A stretch of DNA of 37,277 bases from a virus. The notes below the pieces were generated by a model that was not told where the DNA came from, searched no databases, and saw only the letters and a program-made list of their open reading frames with translations. The DNA is taken from positions 1 to 37,277 of the IMG/VR virus record IMGVR_UViG_3300042542_005376; one strand, given 5' to 3'. Shown piece by piece: positions 30,642 to 37,014 of the stretch; the stretch's first letter is position 1; each line of letters begins with the position of its first letter. The position numbers were made by a program, and so were the translations under genes.

Positions 30642-30893
30642 TCAGACGGCGCAGGCCTCGCTTTCTTCTACTTTAGCCTCTTCAGAGCCAGAGCTCAGGT
30701 AAGCCTCAAGAGCATCCTTATTGATGCGATAAAGCGACTTGACACCGTTGGGCTGCAGATTTACAAAAATGCCCTTGGGCCAACCACCGGGCTGGTTGGA
30801 CTCGGTCAGCATAATACGCTTACGTACAAAGCCTGCGGAGCAGTTCAGGAGCTCAGCGGTCTGAGCGATGGTCAAAAGCCGTGCGGAATCCAT
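30642..30893 (-). CDS. HTH_17/excisionase-type DNA-binding protein
   Basis: An 83-residue protein with a MerR-like winged HTH, LTIAQTAELLNCSAGFVRKR then WPKG and KSLYRINKDALEAYLSSG, which is the usual layout of the excisionase/AlpA domain. It likely binds a nearby operator. It starts a minus-strand unit with the Dps-like gene 8 nt downstream, so it may regulate it. Upstream, 30894-31027 holds two promoter regions but no gene. Confidence 0.85.
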   Translation of the reverse strand: MDSARLLTIAQTAELLNCSAGFVRKRIMLTESNQPGGWPKGIFVNLQPNGVKSLYRINKDALEAYLSSGSEEAKVEESEACAV

Positions 30894-30997
30894 TTAATTT
30901 GGCGTTGTTGATGACGACAACGAAAGGAGGTTAGCAGGAATCTTCATGAAGAAAGTCTGTGAAAGCGACTTTTAGATTGATTTAACTTTTGACCCTG

Positions 30998-31003
30998 TAG
31001 ACT
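30998..31003 (+). promoter_or_regulatory. -10-like element TAGACT
   Basis: TAGACT lies 24 nt upstream of the GTG at 31028 and overlaps TTGACCCTGTA, which recurs near 670. GAGACTCACGAGAC follows. Confidence 0.5.
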
Positions 31004-31027
31004 GAAGAGACTCACGAGACAGCTGCC

Positions 31028-31276
31028 GTGGCCATCCGTATCGCAGGCGAGAAGTTTGCTGGATACAACCAGCCGCGCCGTGACTCGGATGGAGGCAAGA
31101 AGTTTGCTGTAGCCGCCAAAGAAGGGGACCAGGTTCGTCTAGTTAGGTTTGGTGACCCCAATATGACTATCAAAAAACACATCCCAGAACGCCGTGAGAA
31201 CTTCAGAGCAAGGCATAACTGCGATAACCCTGGAAGTAAATTAAAAGCACGCTATTGGGCTTGTAAGAGCTGGTGA
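31028..31276 (+). CDS. Small basic protein common in cyanophages
   Basis: An 82-residue protein starting at GTG. The stretch KKFAVAAKEGDQVRLVRFGD followed by NMTIKKHIPERRENFRARHN and CDNPGSKLKARYWACKSW is a conserved family (DUF5872-like) that I know from T4-like and other cyanophages. Its function is unknown. The two Cys residues and many Arg/Lys residues suggest nucleic acid or zinc binding. It has its own TAGACT element. Confidence 0.75.
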   Translation: MAIRIAGEKFAGYNQPRRDSDGGKKFAVAAKEGDQVRLVRFGDPNMTIKKHIPERRENFRARHNCDNPGSKLKARYWACKSW

Positions 31277-31283
31277 GCTCTAT

Positions 31284-31301
31284 ATCAAATTATAATTTGA
31301 T
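31284..31301. promoter_or_regulatory. Perfect 18-bp palindrome containing TATAAT
   Basis: ATCAAATTATAATTTGAT is its own reverse complement and contains TATAAT at 31291-31296. It lies 2 nt before a TAGACT element (31303-31308). It could be an operator bound by a dimeric repressor. Confidence 0.45.
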
Positions 31302-31302
31302 T

Positions 31303-31308
31303 TAGACT
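31303..31308 (+). promoter_or_regulatory. -10-like element TAGACT
   Basis: TAGACT lies 22 nt upstream of the GTG at 31331. Confidence 0.45.
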
Positions 31309-31330
31309 TAGACCAGATGCACTTGGAGCA

Positions 31331-31570
31331 GTGAAAGACGAGCACGGCCACATCCGGGTGGGTCTGACGCTTGAGGATGACTTCACGCTGCAACGCTTAA
31401 AGAACAAAGCTCATGCTCTTAAAGGCGAAGCTCGTGATCAGTATTTGTGGAAAACGATATTTCGGTTTGTTTGTCGGGAACGAGCTTATAAATCGGTTAT
31501 GGAGGAAATTGGCGTGGCGATAGACACCAACGTAGATATTTTTGATGACACGGATAGCTGTGAAGATTAA
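31331..31570 (+). CDS. Small charged protein
   Basis: A 79-residue protein starting at GTG. It is helical with a mix of acidic and basic residues (LQRLKNKAHALKGEARDQYL, then VCRERAYKSVMEEIG) and an acidic C-terminus (DIFDDTDSCED). No family is recognised. It sits alone behind a palindrome and a TAGACT element. Confidence 0.65.
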   Translation: MKDEHGHIRVGLTLEDDFTLQRLKNKAHALKGEARDQYLWKTIFRFVCRERAYKSVMEEIGVAIDTNVDIFDDTDSCED

Positions 31571-31586
31571 GTTTGCAGTCAGGTTT

Positions 31587-31592
31587 TAGACT
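31587..31592 (+). promoter_or_regulatory. -10-like element TAGACT
   Basis: TAGACT lies 24 nt upstream of the GTG at 31617. Confidence 0.45.
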
Positions 31593-31616
31593 GTGTAAAC
31601 GATTTATTAATTAGCT

Positions 31617-32372
31617 GTGTCGTACACCACTGAGCAGTTAAAAGAGATTGCCCGAAAAAAGGCTCGTGATTTTGGTGTCAATGAAGATATTTTTCTGAAG
31701 TTAGTTCAGAGTGAATCAAGCTGGAATCCTCGTGCTACGAGTAAAGCGGGCGCACAAGGGCTTGTGCAGCTGATGCCTGCAACAGCTAGAGGTTTAGGTG
31801 TTAGCAACCCATATGATCCTGTTCAGAGTCTGACGGGTGGTGCTCGTTATTTAGCTCAGCAACTTAAACGCTTTGGTAGTTACGACAAAGCTCTTGCCGC
31901 GTACAACGCTGGACCTGGAAACGTCGAACGCTATGGTGGAATACCTCCTTTTAAAGAAACTCAAAACTACGTCAAGAAAATACTTGGATCCACAGGGGGA
32001 GGGGAGGCGCAGCCACGCGCTGCAGCTGCAGTCACACAGGAGAAGGCTCCTGTTGATAAGGGAAGTCGCCTTCTAAACACTTTTATAGATCTCCTTGGAG
32101 CGACAGGCGGCCGGATTTTTGGACCTCAGTCTGCCGCACCGAGACCTGAGATGACGAGTTATGCAGAGCAAGAGTATAACCCCGTGGAGGACGAGTTAAA
32201 TATTGTATTAGATGCTTATAGTAATAAACAAAAACAAGAAGAGTACGCTAAGGCTCTTGCAGAAGCAAGTAAGCGTGAGTTAGAAAGTAATGTTGCTGCT
32301 GCAGAGCAAGCTAAAGCTCAGTTGTTTGCACAAGCTATTAACTCTTTCACGACACCTAGCTCCGTAATTTAA
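31617..32372 (+). CDS. Lytic transglycosylase (SLT domain) with C-terminal tag
   Basis: A 251-residue protein. Residues 5-120 match the SLT lytic transglycosylase domain: [17 protein letters not shown] with catalytic Glu33, then [17 protein letters not shown] and [16 protein letters not shown]. It would cleave the glycan strands of peptidoglycan, either as a virion enzyme that opens a path for DNA or in lysis. No signal peptide is present. The C-terminal half is Ala/Gln/Glu-rich, ends in an amphipathic helix and then SFTTPSSVI, a variant of the SFxTPKSTI tag that ends three other proteins. This favours a virion location. It has its own TAGACT element. Confidence 0.9.
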   Translation: MSYTTEQLKEIARKKARDFGVNEDIFLKLVQSESSWNPRATSKAGAQGLVQLMPATARGLGVSNPYDPVQSLTGGARYLAQQLKRFGSYDKALAAYNAGPGNVERYGGIPPFKETQNYVKKILGSTGGGEAQPRAAAAVTQEKAPVDKGSRLLNTFIDLLGATGGRIFGPQSAAPRPEMTSYAEQEYNPVEDELNIVLDAYSNKQKQEEYAKALAEASKRELESNVAAAEQAKAQLFAQAINSFTTPSSVI

Positions 32373-32375
32373 ACG

Positions 32376-32381
32376 TATAAT
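32376..32381 (+). promoter_or_regulatory. -10-like element TATAAT
   Basis: A perfect TATAAT, 18 nt before GTG 32400 or 24 nt before ATG 32406. Confidence 0.45.
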
Positions 32382-32399
32382 CAATAGAGAATAATCTTA

Positions 32400-32687
32400 G
32401 TGTCCATGAGTTACGCGGTTGGTGTCGACGTACCGCTGAGTCAGATGCCGGCTGGCATGGACGTTATGCCCCCTGCCCCTACTGCCGGCGGCGGCATCGG
32501 TTCAGCAATTTTAGGCGGGTTAGGCCGAGGCGCTCTGGGTGCTGTGACTGATTTCTTAGGCGGTTCTCAGTCAGGGGCTCCTTCATCCGGTGGACGCACT
32601 GCGTACTCAGATCGAACTCGCGATCTTTTAGGTGCTCTTATTGCTGATGCAATCGAGTCTTTTGAGACCCCTAAGTCCACTATTTGA
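32400..32687 (+). CDS. Gly-zipper protein with C-terminal TPKSTI tag
   Basis: A 95-residue protein (GTG 32400; ATG 32406 would remove two residues). Residues about 29-55 are a Gly-rich hydrophobic segment (AGGGIGSAILGGLGRGALG, then AVTDFLGG) that could insert into a membrane. A polar linker and a hydrophobic helix (LLGALIADAIESF) lead into ETPKSTI, the best match, with the 1307-2149 protein, to the shared tag. It follows the transglycosylase and precedes two more virion-type genes. A small internal or ejected virion component is likely. Confidence 0.7.
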   Translation: MSMSYAVGVDVPLSQMPAGMDVMPPAPTAGGGIGSAILGGLGRGALGAVTDFLGGSQSGAPSSGGRTAYSDRTRDLLGALIADAIESFETPKSTI

Positions 32688-32702
32688 GATAGGAGATTAA
32701 CA

Positions 32703-33389
32703 ATGGCTCAGGTACCTTCTAACGCCGTCCCAGCAGGAAAAGATTCTTCCGGCTTTCCGTTGTATACGCTGCCAGGCGCAAACGTAAGCGCTGATAATGT
32801 TTTTCGTTTAGCTGGTACGCTTGGTTCGCTTTTTAGCAGTAAATCTAATTCTATTGATGATTATATTAAAGAGGCAACTAAGGTCTTACGAAAACAATCC
32901 AGGAAGACAACTAAAAAAATCGATGAGCGCATTTCAAATATCTATCCGGAATTAACCGGGTTAACTGGCCAAGAAGCTCGTGAAGGTGCTTACGGGCGAC
33001 TTGATGCTGCTACGGGTAGGTATACAACTCTAGGTCGTGAAGATCTCGCTACAAGGCCGGATATTGGGGCAGAGTATGATCGACTTAATACACGTGTTCA
33101 GGACATACAGAATCAGTATTCTCTCGCCAATTTATTAGGTGGTTATGAGAATATTGCGTTAAATCCACCCGTGGTCTCTATGGACGTCAATTCGATCCGT
33201 AATACAGCGGATTGGGTTGACCCAACCACGAACCAGGTTCAGGGGAAATACAAAGCTCTCTATGATTACAGTGATCCTCAAACACAACGTTTCTTATACG
33301 GTAACCGAAACACTGCAGACGCTATTGGACGTTATTACAACACAAGTGGTGATGTAGCTGGCTTAATGAATTACGGAAGTGTTGGCTGA
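32703..33389 (+). CDS. Hypothetical virion-type protein
   Basis: A 228-residue protein with GGAG 8 nt upstream of the ATG. The N-terminus is polar, then a basic helical part (SIDDYIKEATKVLRKQSRKT near 58-77), then a mixed region rich in Tyr, Asn and Asp with LDAATGRYTTLGREDLATRP. No domain is recognised. It is in a run with the transglycosylase and the Gly-zipper protein; its stop overlaps the next start (TGATGG). A virion role is inferred from context. Confidence 0.6.
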   Translation: MAQVPSNAVPAGKDSSGFPLYTLPGANVSADNVFRLAGTLGSLFSSKSNSIDDYIKEATKVLRKQSRKTTKKIDERISNIYPELTGLTGQEAREGAYGRLDAATGRYTTLGREDLATRPDIGAEYDRLNTRVQDIQNQYSLANLLGGYENIALNPPVVSMDVNSIRNTADWVDPTTNQVQGKYKALYDYSDPQTQRFLYGNRNTADAIGRYYNTSGDVAGLMNYGSVG

Positions 33390-33757
33390 TGGCTCAGTTA
33401 CCACGCTCACCATTAGAGCGGCGGGTTGAGTCTTACATGAACAGGAGAGGGACTCGAACTCGGAGAGAAGCTCGCTCGTTCCGAATGGCGGGTGAACTTT
33501 TTAATGTTGAGGCTAGGGAAAAAGCTCGTAACGTTGAGCAAGAATCACGTCGTCGGCTACAAGCAGAGCGCGTGGTGGGCGTAGGTTTTGGTGAAAAAGA
33601 TAATTACGGACCCGATAATAGTTGGGATACACCTGATGTTCTCAGGTATACACCCGACCCAGCGTACTATAAAGGTCACAAAACTTACGCACCCCTAGTT
33701 GGTAGTCCTCGCGGGGTGGCAGATAGTAAACAAAGCCAAAGACCTTCGTATCTATAG
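33389..33757 (+). CDS. Basic hypothetical protein
   Basis: A 122-residue protein that overlaps the previous stop by one base. The N-terminal 60 residues are very Arg-rich and helical (ERRVESYMNRRGTRTRREAR, then NVEQESRRRLQAERVV), and the C-terminal half is Gly/Pro/Tyr-rich. It may bind nucleic acid or a virion partner. The last 116 nt overlap, on the opposite strand, the end of the adenine-methyltransferase-like gene. Confidence 0.6.
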   Translation: MAQLPRSPLERRVESYMNRRGTRTRREARSFRMAGELFNVEAREKARNVEQESRRRLQAERVVGVGFGEKDNYGPDNSWDTPDVLRYTPDPAYYKGHKTYAPLVGSPRGVADSKQSQRPSYL

Positions 33758-34232
33758 GCTTTAGATCTTTTTCTTTTAAGAGATAGGGCTTATCTTTAAG
33801 AACGCAAAGAGGGAAGTCAAACCCAATACGCTGCGTTACGAGTAGAGCGACTTCTGTAGAAGTCAGGAATATTACAGCTTGTTCGAACTCATTCCTTAGC
33901 CATTTATGATAAGCAAGCTCAAGCCACACGCGCTGAGCCGACTTCTTAAATCGATAGTTCTTTTGAAATAATCGAGTATCTTTTGGCTGCTCGTCTCCAT
34001 TCAAAATACTTCTAGGAGGGAACAGGTACACATTTTTTGCTCTCCACTCCTGATTTAAACCGTTTTTGTGCCATGAGAAATATTTTTTAGCCTGAACAAC
34101 TTGATTAGCCTGCTCACTAGAAGCTGGGTCTAGTTCAATCTCCCCACCGAAAAGATAAGCCGTGGTAGCTATGAGTTCTGGAGGAGATATAAAGTCGTCG
34201 TCAGAGAATGAGACTGTTTGAAAGTTCATCAA
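33642..34232 (-). CDS. DNA N6-adenine methyltransferase-like protein (degenerate motif)
   Basis: A 196-residue protein resembling the phage Dam-type DNA N6-adenine methyltransferases. IELDPASSEQANQVVQAKKY and YFSWHKNGLNQEW match the family's DP.AS..N and DGL...W blocks, and the C-terminal half has hydrophobic strands. The usual NPPY or DPPY catalytic motif appears as NVYLFPPRS, so the Tyr and the Asn/Asp are replaced and activity is doubtful. It is the last gene of a minus-strand block with DNA-binding proteins. Its 116-nt 3' end overlaps the convergent plus-strand gene. It starts within the end of the gene upstream. Confidence 0.65.
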   Translation of the reverse strand: MMNFQTVSFSDDDFISPPELIATTAYLFGGEIELDPASSEQANQVVQAKKYFSWHKNGLNQEWRAKNVYLFPPRSILNGDEQPKDTRLFQKNYRFKKSAQRVWLELAYHKWLRNEFEQAVIFLTSTEVALLVTQRIGFDFPLCVLKDKPYLLKEKDLKPIDTKVFGFVYYLPPREDYQLGVRKFCDLYSTLGRVYT

Positions 34233-34620
34233 TTTTTTTATTAGCTTCTACAGGATCGACCAGGTGAACACAAATTTCAGTTGATTGAACCATCGCTATT
34301 AACGCAAGATCAGAATCAGCTTCTTTTTCGATTACACGAATAATCTTGCTGAATAGAGCTTCCGCTCTTTCATCCATGCCTTCTTGAGCAACAGCTAAGT
34401 CGTTCTCAAGATCGTTTTTTGTTAAATATTTTGAAGCCTCTGGGTTCTCGGGATTGAAGACTAAGATCCCCTCACCTGAGGCTCTACGATTTTCGAAGTA
34501 AAGGCGTGTCATATCCGACAAAATAGTCCGAACAACACCCGCACTGATCATGCGCTCGGTTTCGTTGCCTCCAAATAGATTTTTGATGAGCGCTGCGGCG
34601 CCGCGAGAAAGATCAGACAT
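34201..34620 (-). CDS. Hypothetical helical protein
   Basis: A 139-residue acidic, mainly helical protein (AAALIKNLFGGNETERMISA, then LENDLAVAQEGMDERAEALF) with no recognised domain. It overlaps the HTH gene upstream by 8 nt and the methyltransferase-like gene downstream by 32 nt, so all three are cotranscribed leftward. It may partner with the HTH protein. Confidence 0.65.
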   Translation of the reverse strand: MSDLSRGAAALIKNLFGGNETERMISAGVVRTILSDMTRLYFENRRASGEGILVFNPENPEASKYLTKNDLENDLAVAQEGMDERAEALFSKIIRVIEKEADSDLALIAMVQSTEICVHLVDPVEANKKIDELSNSLIL

Positions 34621-34933
34621 AGGTAAAGTTGCTCCAGGCAGCCTGCATGATCGCGTGTGGATCGTACAAGAATTTAGATGAGTTTCGTTCGGTCGGGTCC
34701 ACTTTGCAATAGTGTTTTCCCTCCACTAAGCCTGATTCACCTTTTGAGACAATTCCTTGATGAATAAGTTTATCGATTGTTACGGAGGGGATATTTAAGC
34801 GCTGACTAATTGTTTTCTTTGAAACAAACGCACTGGTTACTTTTCCATCCTTTTGTGCAACAAGAAGTTGAAGTGAAATTTCGATGCTGTTGAGAGCGTC
34901 TCGAATGTCTTTAATTTCGCGTGTGATGTCCAT
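34613..34933 (-). CDS. HTH DNA-binding protein
   Basis: A 106-residue protein. The N-terminus is a helical dimer-type segment (IKDIRDALNSIEISLQLLVA). Residues about 37-68 form a helix-turn-helix (VSKKTISQRLNIPSVTIDKL, then IHQGIVSKG), and the C-terminal half resembles a wing or specificity region. AGGAG lies upstream on this strand, about 15 nt before the ATG and so rather far. It probably regulates early genes. The gap 34934-35062 has no gene. Confidence 0.75.
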   Translation of the reverse strand: MDITREIKDIRDALNSIEISLQLLVAQKDGKVTSAFVSKKTISQRLNIPSVTIDKLIHQGIVSKGESGLVEGKHYCKVDPTERNSSKFLYDPHAIMQAAWSNFTYV

Positions 34934-35062
34934 GAATAGGTAAGGGGCTCCTCTTGATCACCTGGCGCCAGGCAAACAGAGCGAATTACTGCTGGTCCGA
35001 AAAGGCTAAAAGGATTACAGCACCCCTTGTACCAGCGCGGCCTTTGTTACGCGCTGATCCTT

Positions 35063-35515
35063 CTAGTTTAGGAGTGCTTTGGCTTTTGTCTCGAAGTCGG
35101 AGGGGTCCTCGATCAGAAGTGCAATCAGCTTATCAAGTCTGCTGGGGCTGTCAAGCGCATCTCGTTGGTTTTTAATCAACCAGTACGTGTAGGCGTTTAA
35201 AAGGTAGTAATGAGTCTGCTTAGCCTTAAGCGCACCTACTTTCCACTTTTCGTAATCAAAAGCACTGCTGTGGCGAGAACTACCTGTTTTTAGCTCAAGC
35301 TCCCTAATCTCAATTTGAAGTTCGATATCTCGAATGGTGTACTCAAGGGAGCTTATTTTAGCCTCGCAGTCGCAGATATCTTTTGGAGGTTGATTATCGG
35401 TGTAGATCCAAGTTGGAAGATTGTCGATTTTAAATTCGTCATCCCAAAGACACGGGCGACGAAGCTCACTCGTAGAGTTCCCCGAGTATGCGGTCGATGT
35501 GTACGTTGTAATCAC
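35063..35515 (-). CDS. Hypothetical coiled-coil protein
   Basis: A 150-residue protein. The N-terminal 45 residues are polar and lie over the end of the upstream gene, so the GTG at 35515 may not be the true start, though no other start codon fits well. The middle is a coiled coil (EAKISSLEYTIRDIELQIEI, then RELELKTG) and the rest is helical with many aromatic and Lys residues. The function is unknown. It belongs to the leftward block with HTH and HNH genes. Confidence 0.55.
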   Translation of the reverse strand: MITTYTSTAYSGNSTSELRRPCLWDDEFKIDNLPTWIYTDNQPPKDICDCEAKISSLEYTIRDIELQIEIRELELKTGSSRHSSAFDYEKWKVGALKAKQTHYYLLNAYTYWLIKNQRDALDSPSRLDKLIALLIEDPSDFETKAKALLN

Positions 35516-35867
35516 CGTTTAAACAGTAGAGAGTGTGGTGTTCAAATGCGATCCTGACGACAAGATCGAGTTGAGTGAGCCGTTTTAGATGATTTCGGAC
35601 TGTACTCGTTGATTGGCCGACTTCTTCGGCAATCTCGGAAAGACTAGCAGGTTGAATAGCTTTTAAGTCGAGGATTAAGCCGCTGTGGCGATTAATCGCT
35701 TGGATCCTGCCCTGATGCCTTGGATTGTGGAAAGCGATAACTTGATTTCGAATTTCTGAAGGATAACTCGCTGGGTAATTTTGGCAGAGATACCCAGGTC
35801 TTGCAGATGCCGGATCATCCTCTCGATTTCCGGACGAGCCTTCTGGTTGGGTGTTGATGTGATACAC
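35466..35867 (-). CDS. Winged-HTH protein with unusual start
   Basis: A 133-residue ORF. Residues about 65-115 match an ArsR/MarR-like winged HTH (PASLSEIAEEVGQSTSTVRN, then HLKRLTQLDLVVRIAFEHHT). The first 60 residues lie over the HNH gene in another frame and look like a shadow. Between the HNH stop at 35675 and the HTH domain there is no ATG, GTG or TTG in frame. The real product may start at a rare ATT or ATC codon, or be made by frameshifting from the HNH gene. The HTH itself is clear. Confidence 0.6.
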   Translation of the reverse strand: MYHINTQPEGSSGNREDDPASARPGYLCQNYPASYPSEIRNQVIAFHNPRHQGRIQAINRHSGLILDLKAIQPASLSEIAEEVGQSTSTVRNHLKRLTQLDLVVRIAFEHHTLYCLNGDYNVHIDRILGELYE

Positions 35868-36364
35868 AAGTGGTATGGGTTGATACAGAATGGATTAGAG
35901 CACTTGGAACGCACGAAGTCACTTGATCTTAGCTTTGTCTTAAAGAATGCCTCGTATATGAACCGGCGCGTCCGTATCGACTGCCCATTATCATCGCTAT
36001 AGGTGTACCCCCGATCCTCTGGATACTCCAGGTGCGCGTCTGGGTCGATCAGTGGACGGTTGCGCTCAAGCCATGCGTGGAGTCGTGTGGCGCGACTAGA
36101 GCAGGCGGCGAGCTCACTCCGGCAGATCTCGCAGGCTTGCACGAGGTCGTGGGGCAACCGGACGCGCTTGCGAAAGTCAGCGGGCACTACTAGCGCGTCG
36201 GAGCGCCCGCACAAGCAGTGCCAGACAGAAACCCCCGCATAGTGCTCGATGCGCCAGTGACCGCGATGCTCGACAGTCTCAGGGGCACCCTCTGGCACCG
36301 GGATTGGCGTGTCGTCTAGGTCAAGCAGCCCTAGTAGCGCTACCGCCCTCAGGTTCAAGCCCAT
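35675..36364 (-). CDS. HNH-type endonuclease with GC-rich N-terminus
   Basis: A 229-residue protein. The C-terminal half has an HNH-like motif, RRFIYEAFFKTKLRSSDFVR, then CSNPFCINPYHLCITS, with the C.N..CINPyHL pattern of phage HNH proteins. Upstream are CxC and CEIC pairs (WHCLCG and CEICRSE) that could hold zinc. The last 45 residues include an HTH-like part (ILQKFEIKLSLSTIQGIRAG). The first 110 codons are much richer in GC than the flanking DNA, which suggests a recent fusion or transfer. It may be a homing enzyme or a nuclease. TATGCT on this strand lies 23 nt upstream. Confidence 0.65.
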   Translation of the reverse strand: MGLNLRAVALLGLLDLDDTPIPVPEGAPETVEHRGHWRIEHYAGVSVWHCLCGRSDALVVPADFRKRVRLPHDLVQACEICRSELAACSSRATRLHAWLERNRPLIDPDAHLEYPEDRGYTYSDDNGQSIRTRRFIYEAFFKTKLRSSDFVRSKCSNPFCINPYHLCITSTPNQKARPEIERMIRHLQDLGISAKITQRVILQKFEIKLSLSTIQGIRAGSKRLIATAA

Positions 36365-36387
36365 GACAAGTGCCGCATGTTAGGCGC

Positions 36388-36393
36388 AGCATA
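36388..36393 (-). promoter_or_regulatory. -10-like element TATGCT (minus)
   Basis: TATGCT on the minus strand lies 23 nt upstream of ATG 36364. TTGACG sits 12 nt further up, too close for a standard -35. Confidence 0.5.
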
Positions 36394-36766
36394 GCATCGA
36401 GGGTGCGTCAAGGCACGTTACAAGACTATGAAGCTTATGGAACGCACATAGCGCATAAAAAGGTAGTTGGTTCAGAACCCCTTTAATTTCTTTCTTTCTC
36501 TGATAGTTCAGTCTCCGACGAGACTAGGCTGAGACAAAAACTTTTATCTTTCTTGAGACGTCTCCTTAGTGTTTACGTAGTAGTTTTCTAAGACTCTAAC
36601 TTAATACGTTTATCTAAATACGACTCAAGAAACTTATCTTTTATAAACTGTGCCGAGTTTGGTTGTGAGCAGAAAGTTTTACAAAAAGTTTTTAGGGGAA
36701 ATTTTTTTGATCAAGGTTTCGAGAAGTACGGCTAGCCCGTGGTTTACATATCTTCCTATAAGTGTT

Positions 36767-36772
36767 TAGACT
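36767..36772 (+). promoter_or_regulatory. -10-like element TAGACT
   Basis: TAGACT lies 22 nt upstream of the GTG at 36795. Confidence 0.5.
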
Positions 36773-36794
36773 TTGTGAAACTTAGAGGTGCACT

Positions 36795-36962
36795 GTGCTT
36801 AAGACTACAGTCCGGCCTGTAGAAGAGCTTACTTGGAAGGACTTACGCCAGAGAGCTACAGTGCTCGGTGTACCTGCTTGGCAACTAGCTGAGCAGCTCG
36901 TGTCTCATGAACGAAACGGCGAGCTCGTATTTAAAGTTTCTCTGGATAGCACAAAGGCGTAG
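36795..36962 (+). CDS. Small hypothetical protein
   Basis: A 55-residue ORF starting at GTG with AGAGG 6 nt upstream and TAGACT 22 nt before the start. The product is helical (VEELTWKDLRQRATVLGVPA, then WQLAEQLVSHERNGELVFKV). No family is recognised. It is alone between the AT-rich region and the truncated ORF at 37015. Confidence 0.65.
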   Translation: MLKTTVRPVEELTWKDLRQRATVLGVPAWQLAEQLVSHERNGELVFKVSLDSTKA

Positions 36963-36980
36963 AATTTAATCTCCCTCAGT

Positions 36981-36986
36981 TAAACT
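36981..36986 (+). promoter_or_regulatory. -10-like element TAAACT
   Basis: TAAACT lies 28 nt upstream of ATG 37015. GGGAGGG at 36996-37002 is a possible ribosome-binding site. Confidence 0.4.
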
Positions 36987-37014
36987 GGAGAATACGGGAG
37001 GGCTACGTCTGTAA

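Larger units (their letters stand above)
36365..36794. other. AT-rich non-coding region
   Basis: About 430 nt between divergent genes with no gene on either strand that I can support. It holds the minus-strand TATGCT and the plus-strand TAGACT promoters at its ends, a hairpin AGTCTC-CGAC-GAGACT (36510-36525), the 10-bp palindrome GAGACGTCTC (36555-36564) and several other GAGAC/GTCTC copies. It could contain control sites or a replication origin; no clear iteron set is visible. Confidence 0.6.

Noticed and set aside
488-36745. Recurring CCCGTGGG/ACGTGGG strings
   Set aside because: They fall in both genes and gaps with no fixed spacing, and one is part of intron stem P8; chance is enough to explain them.
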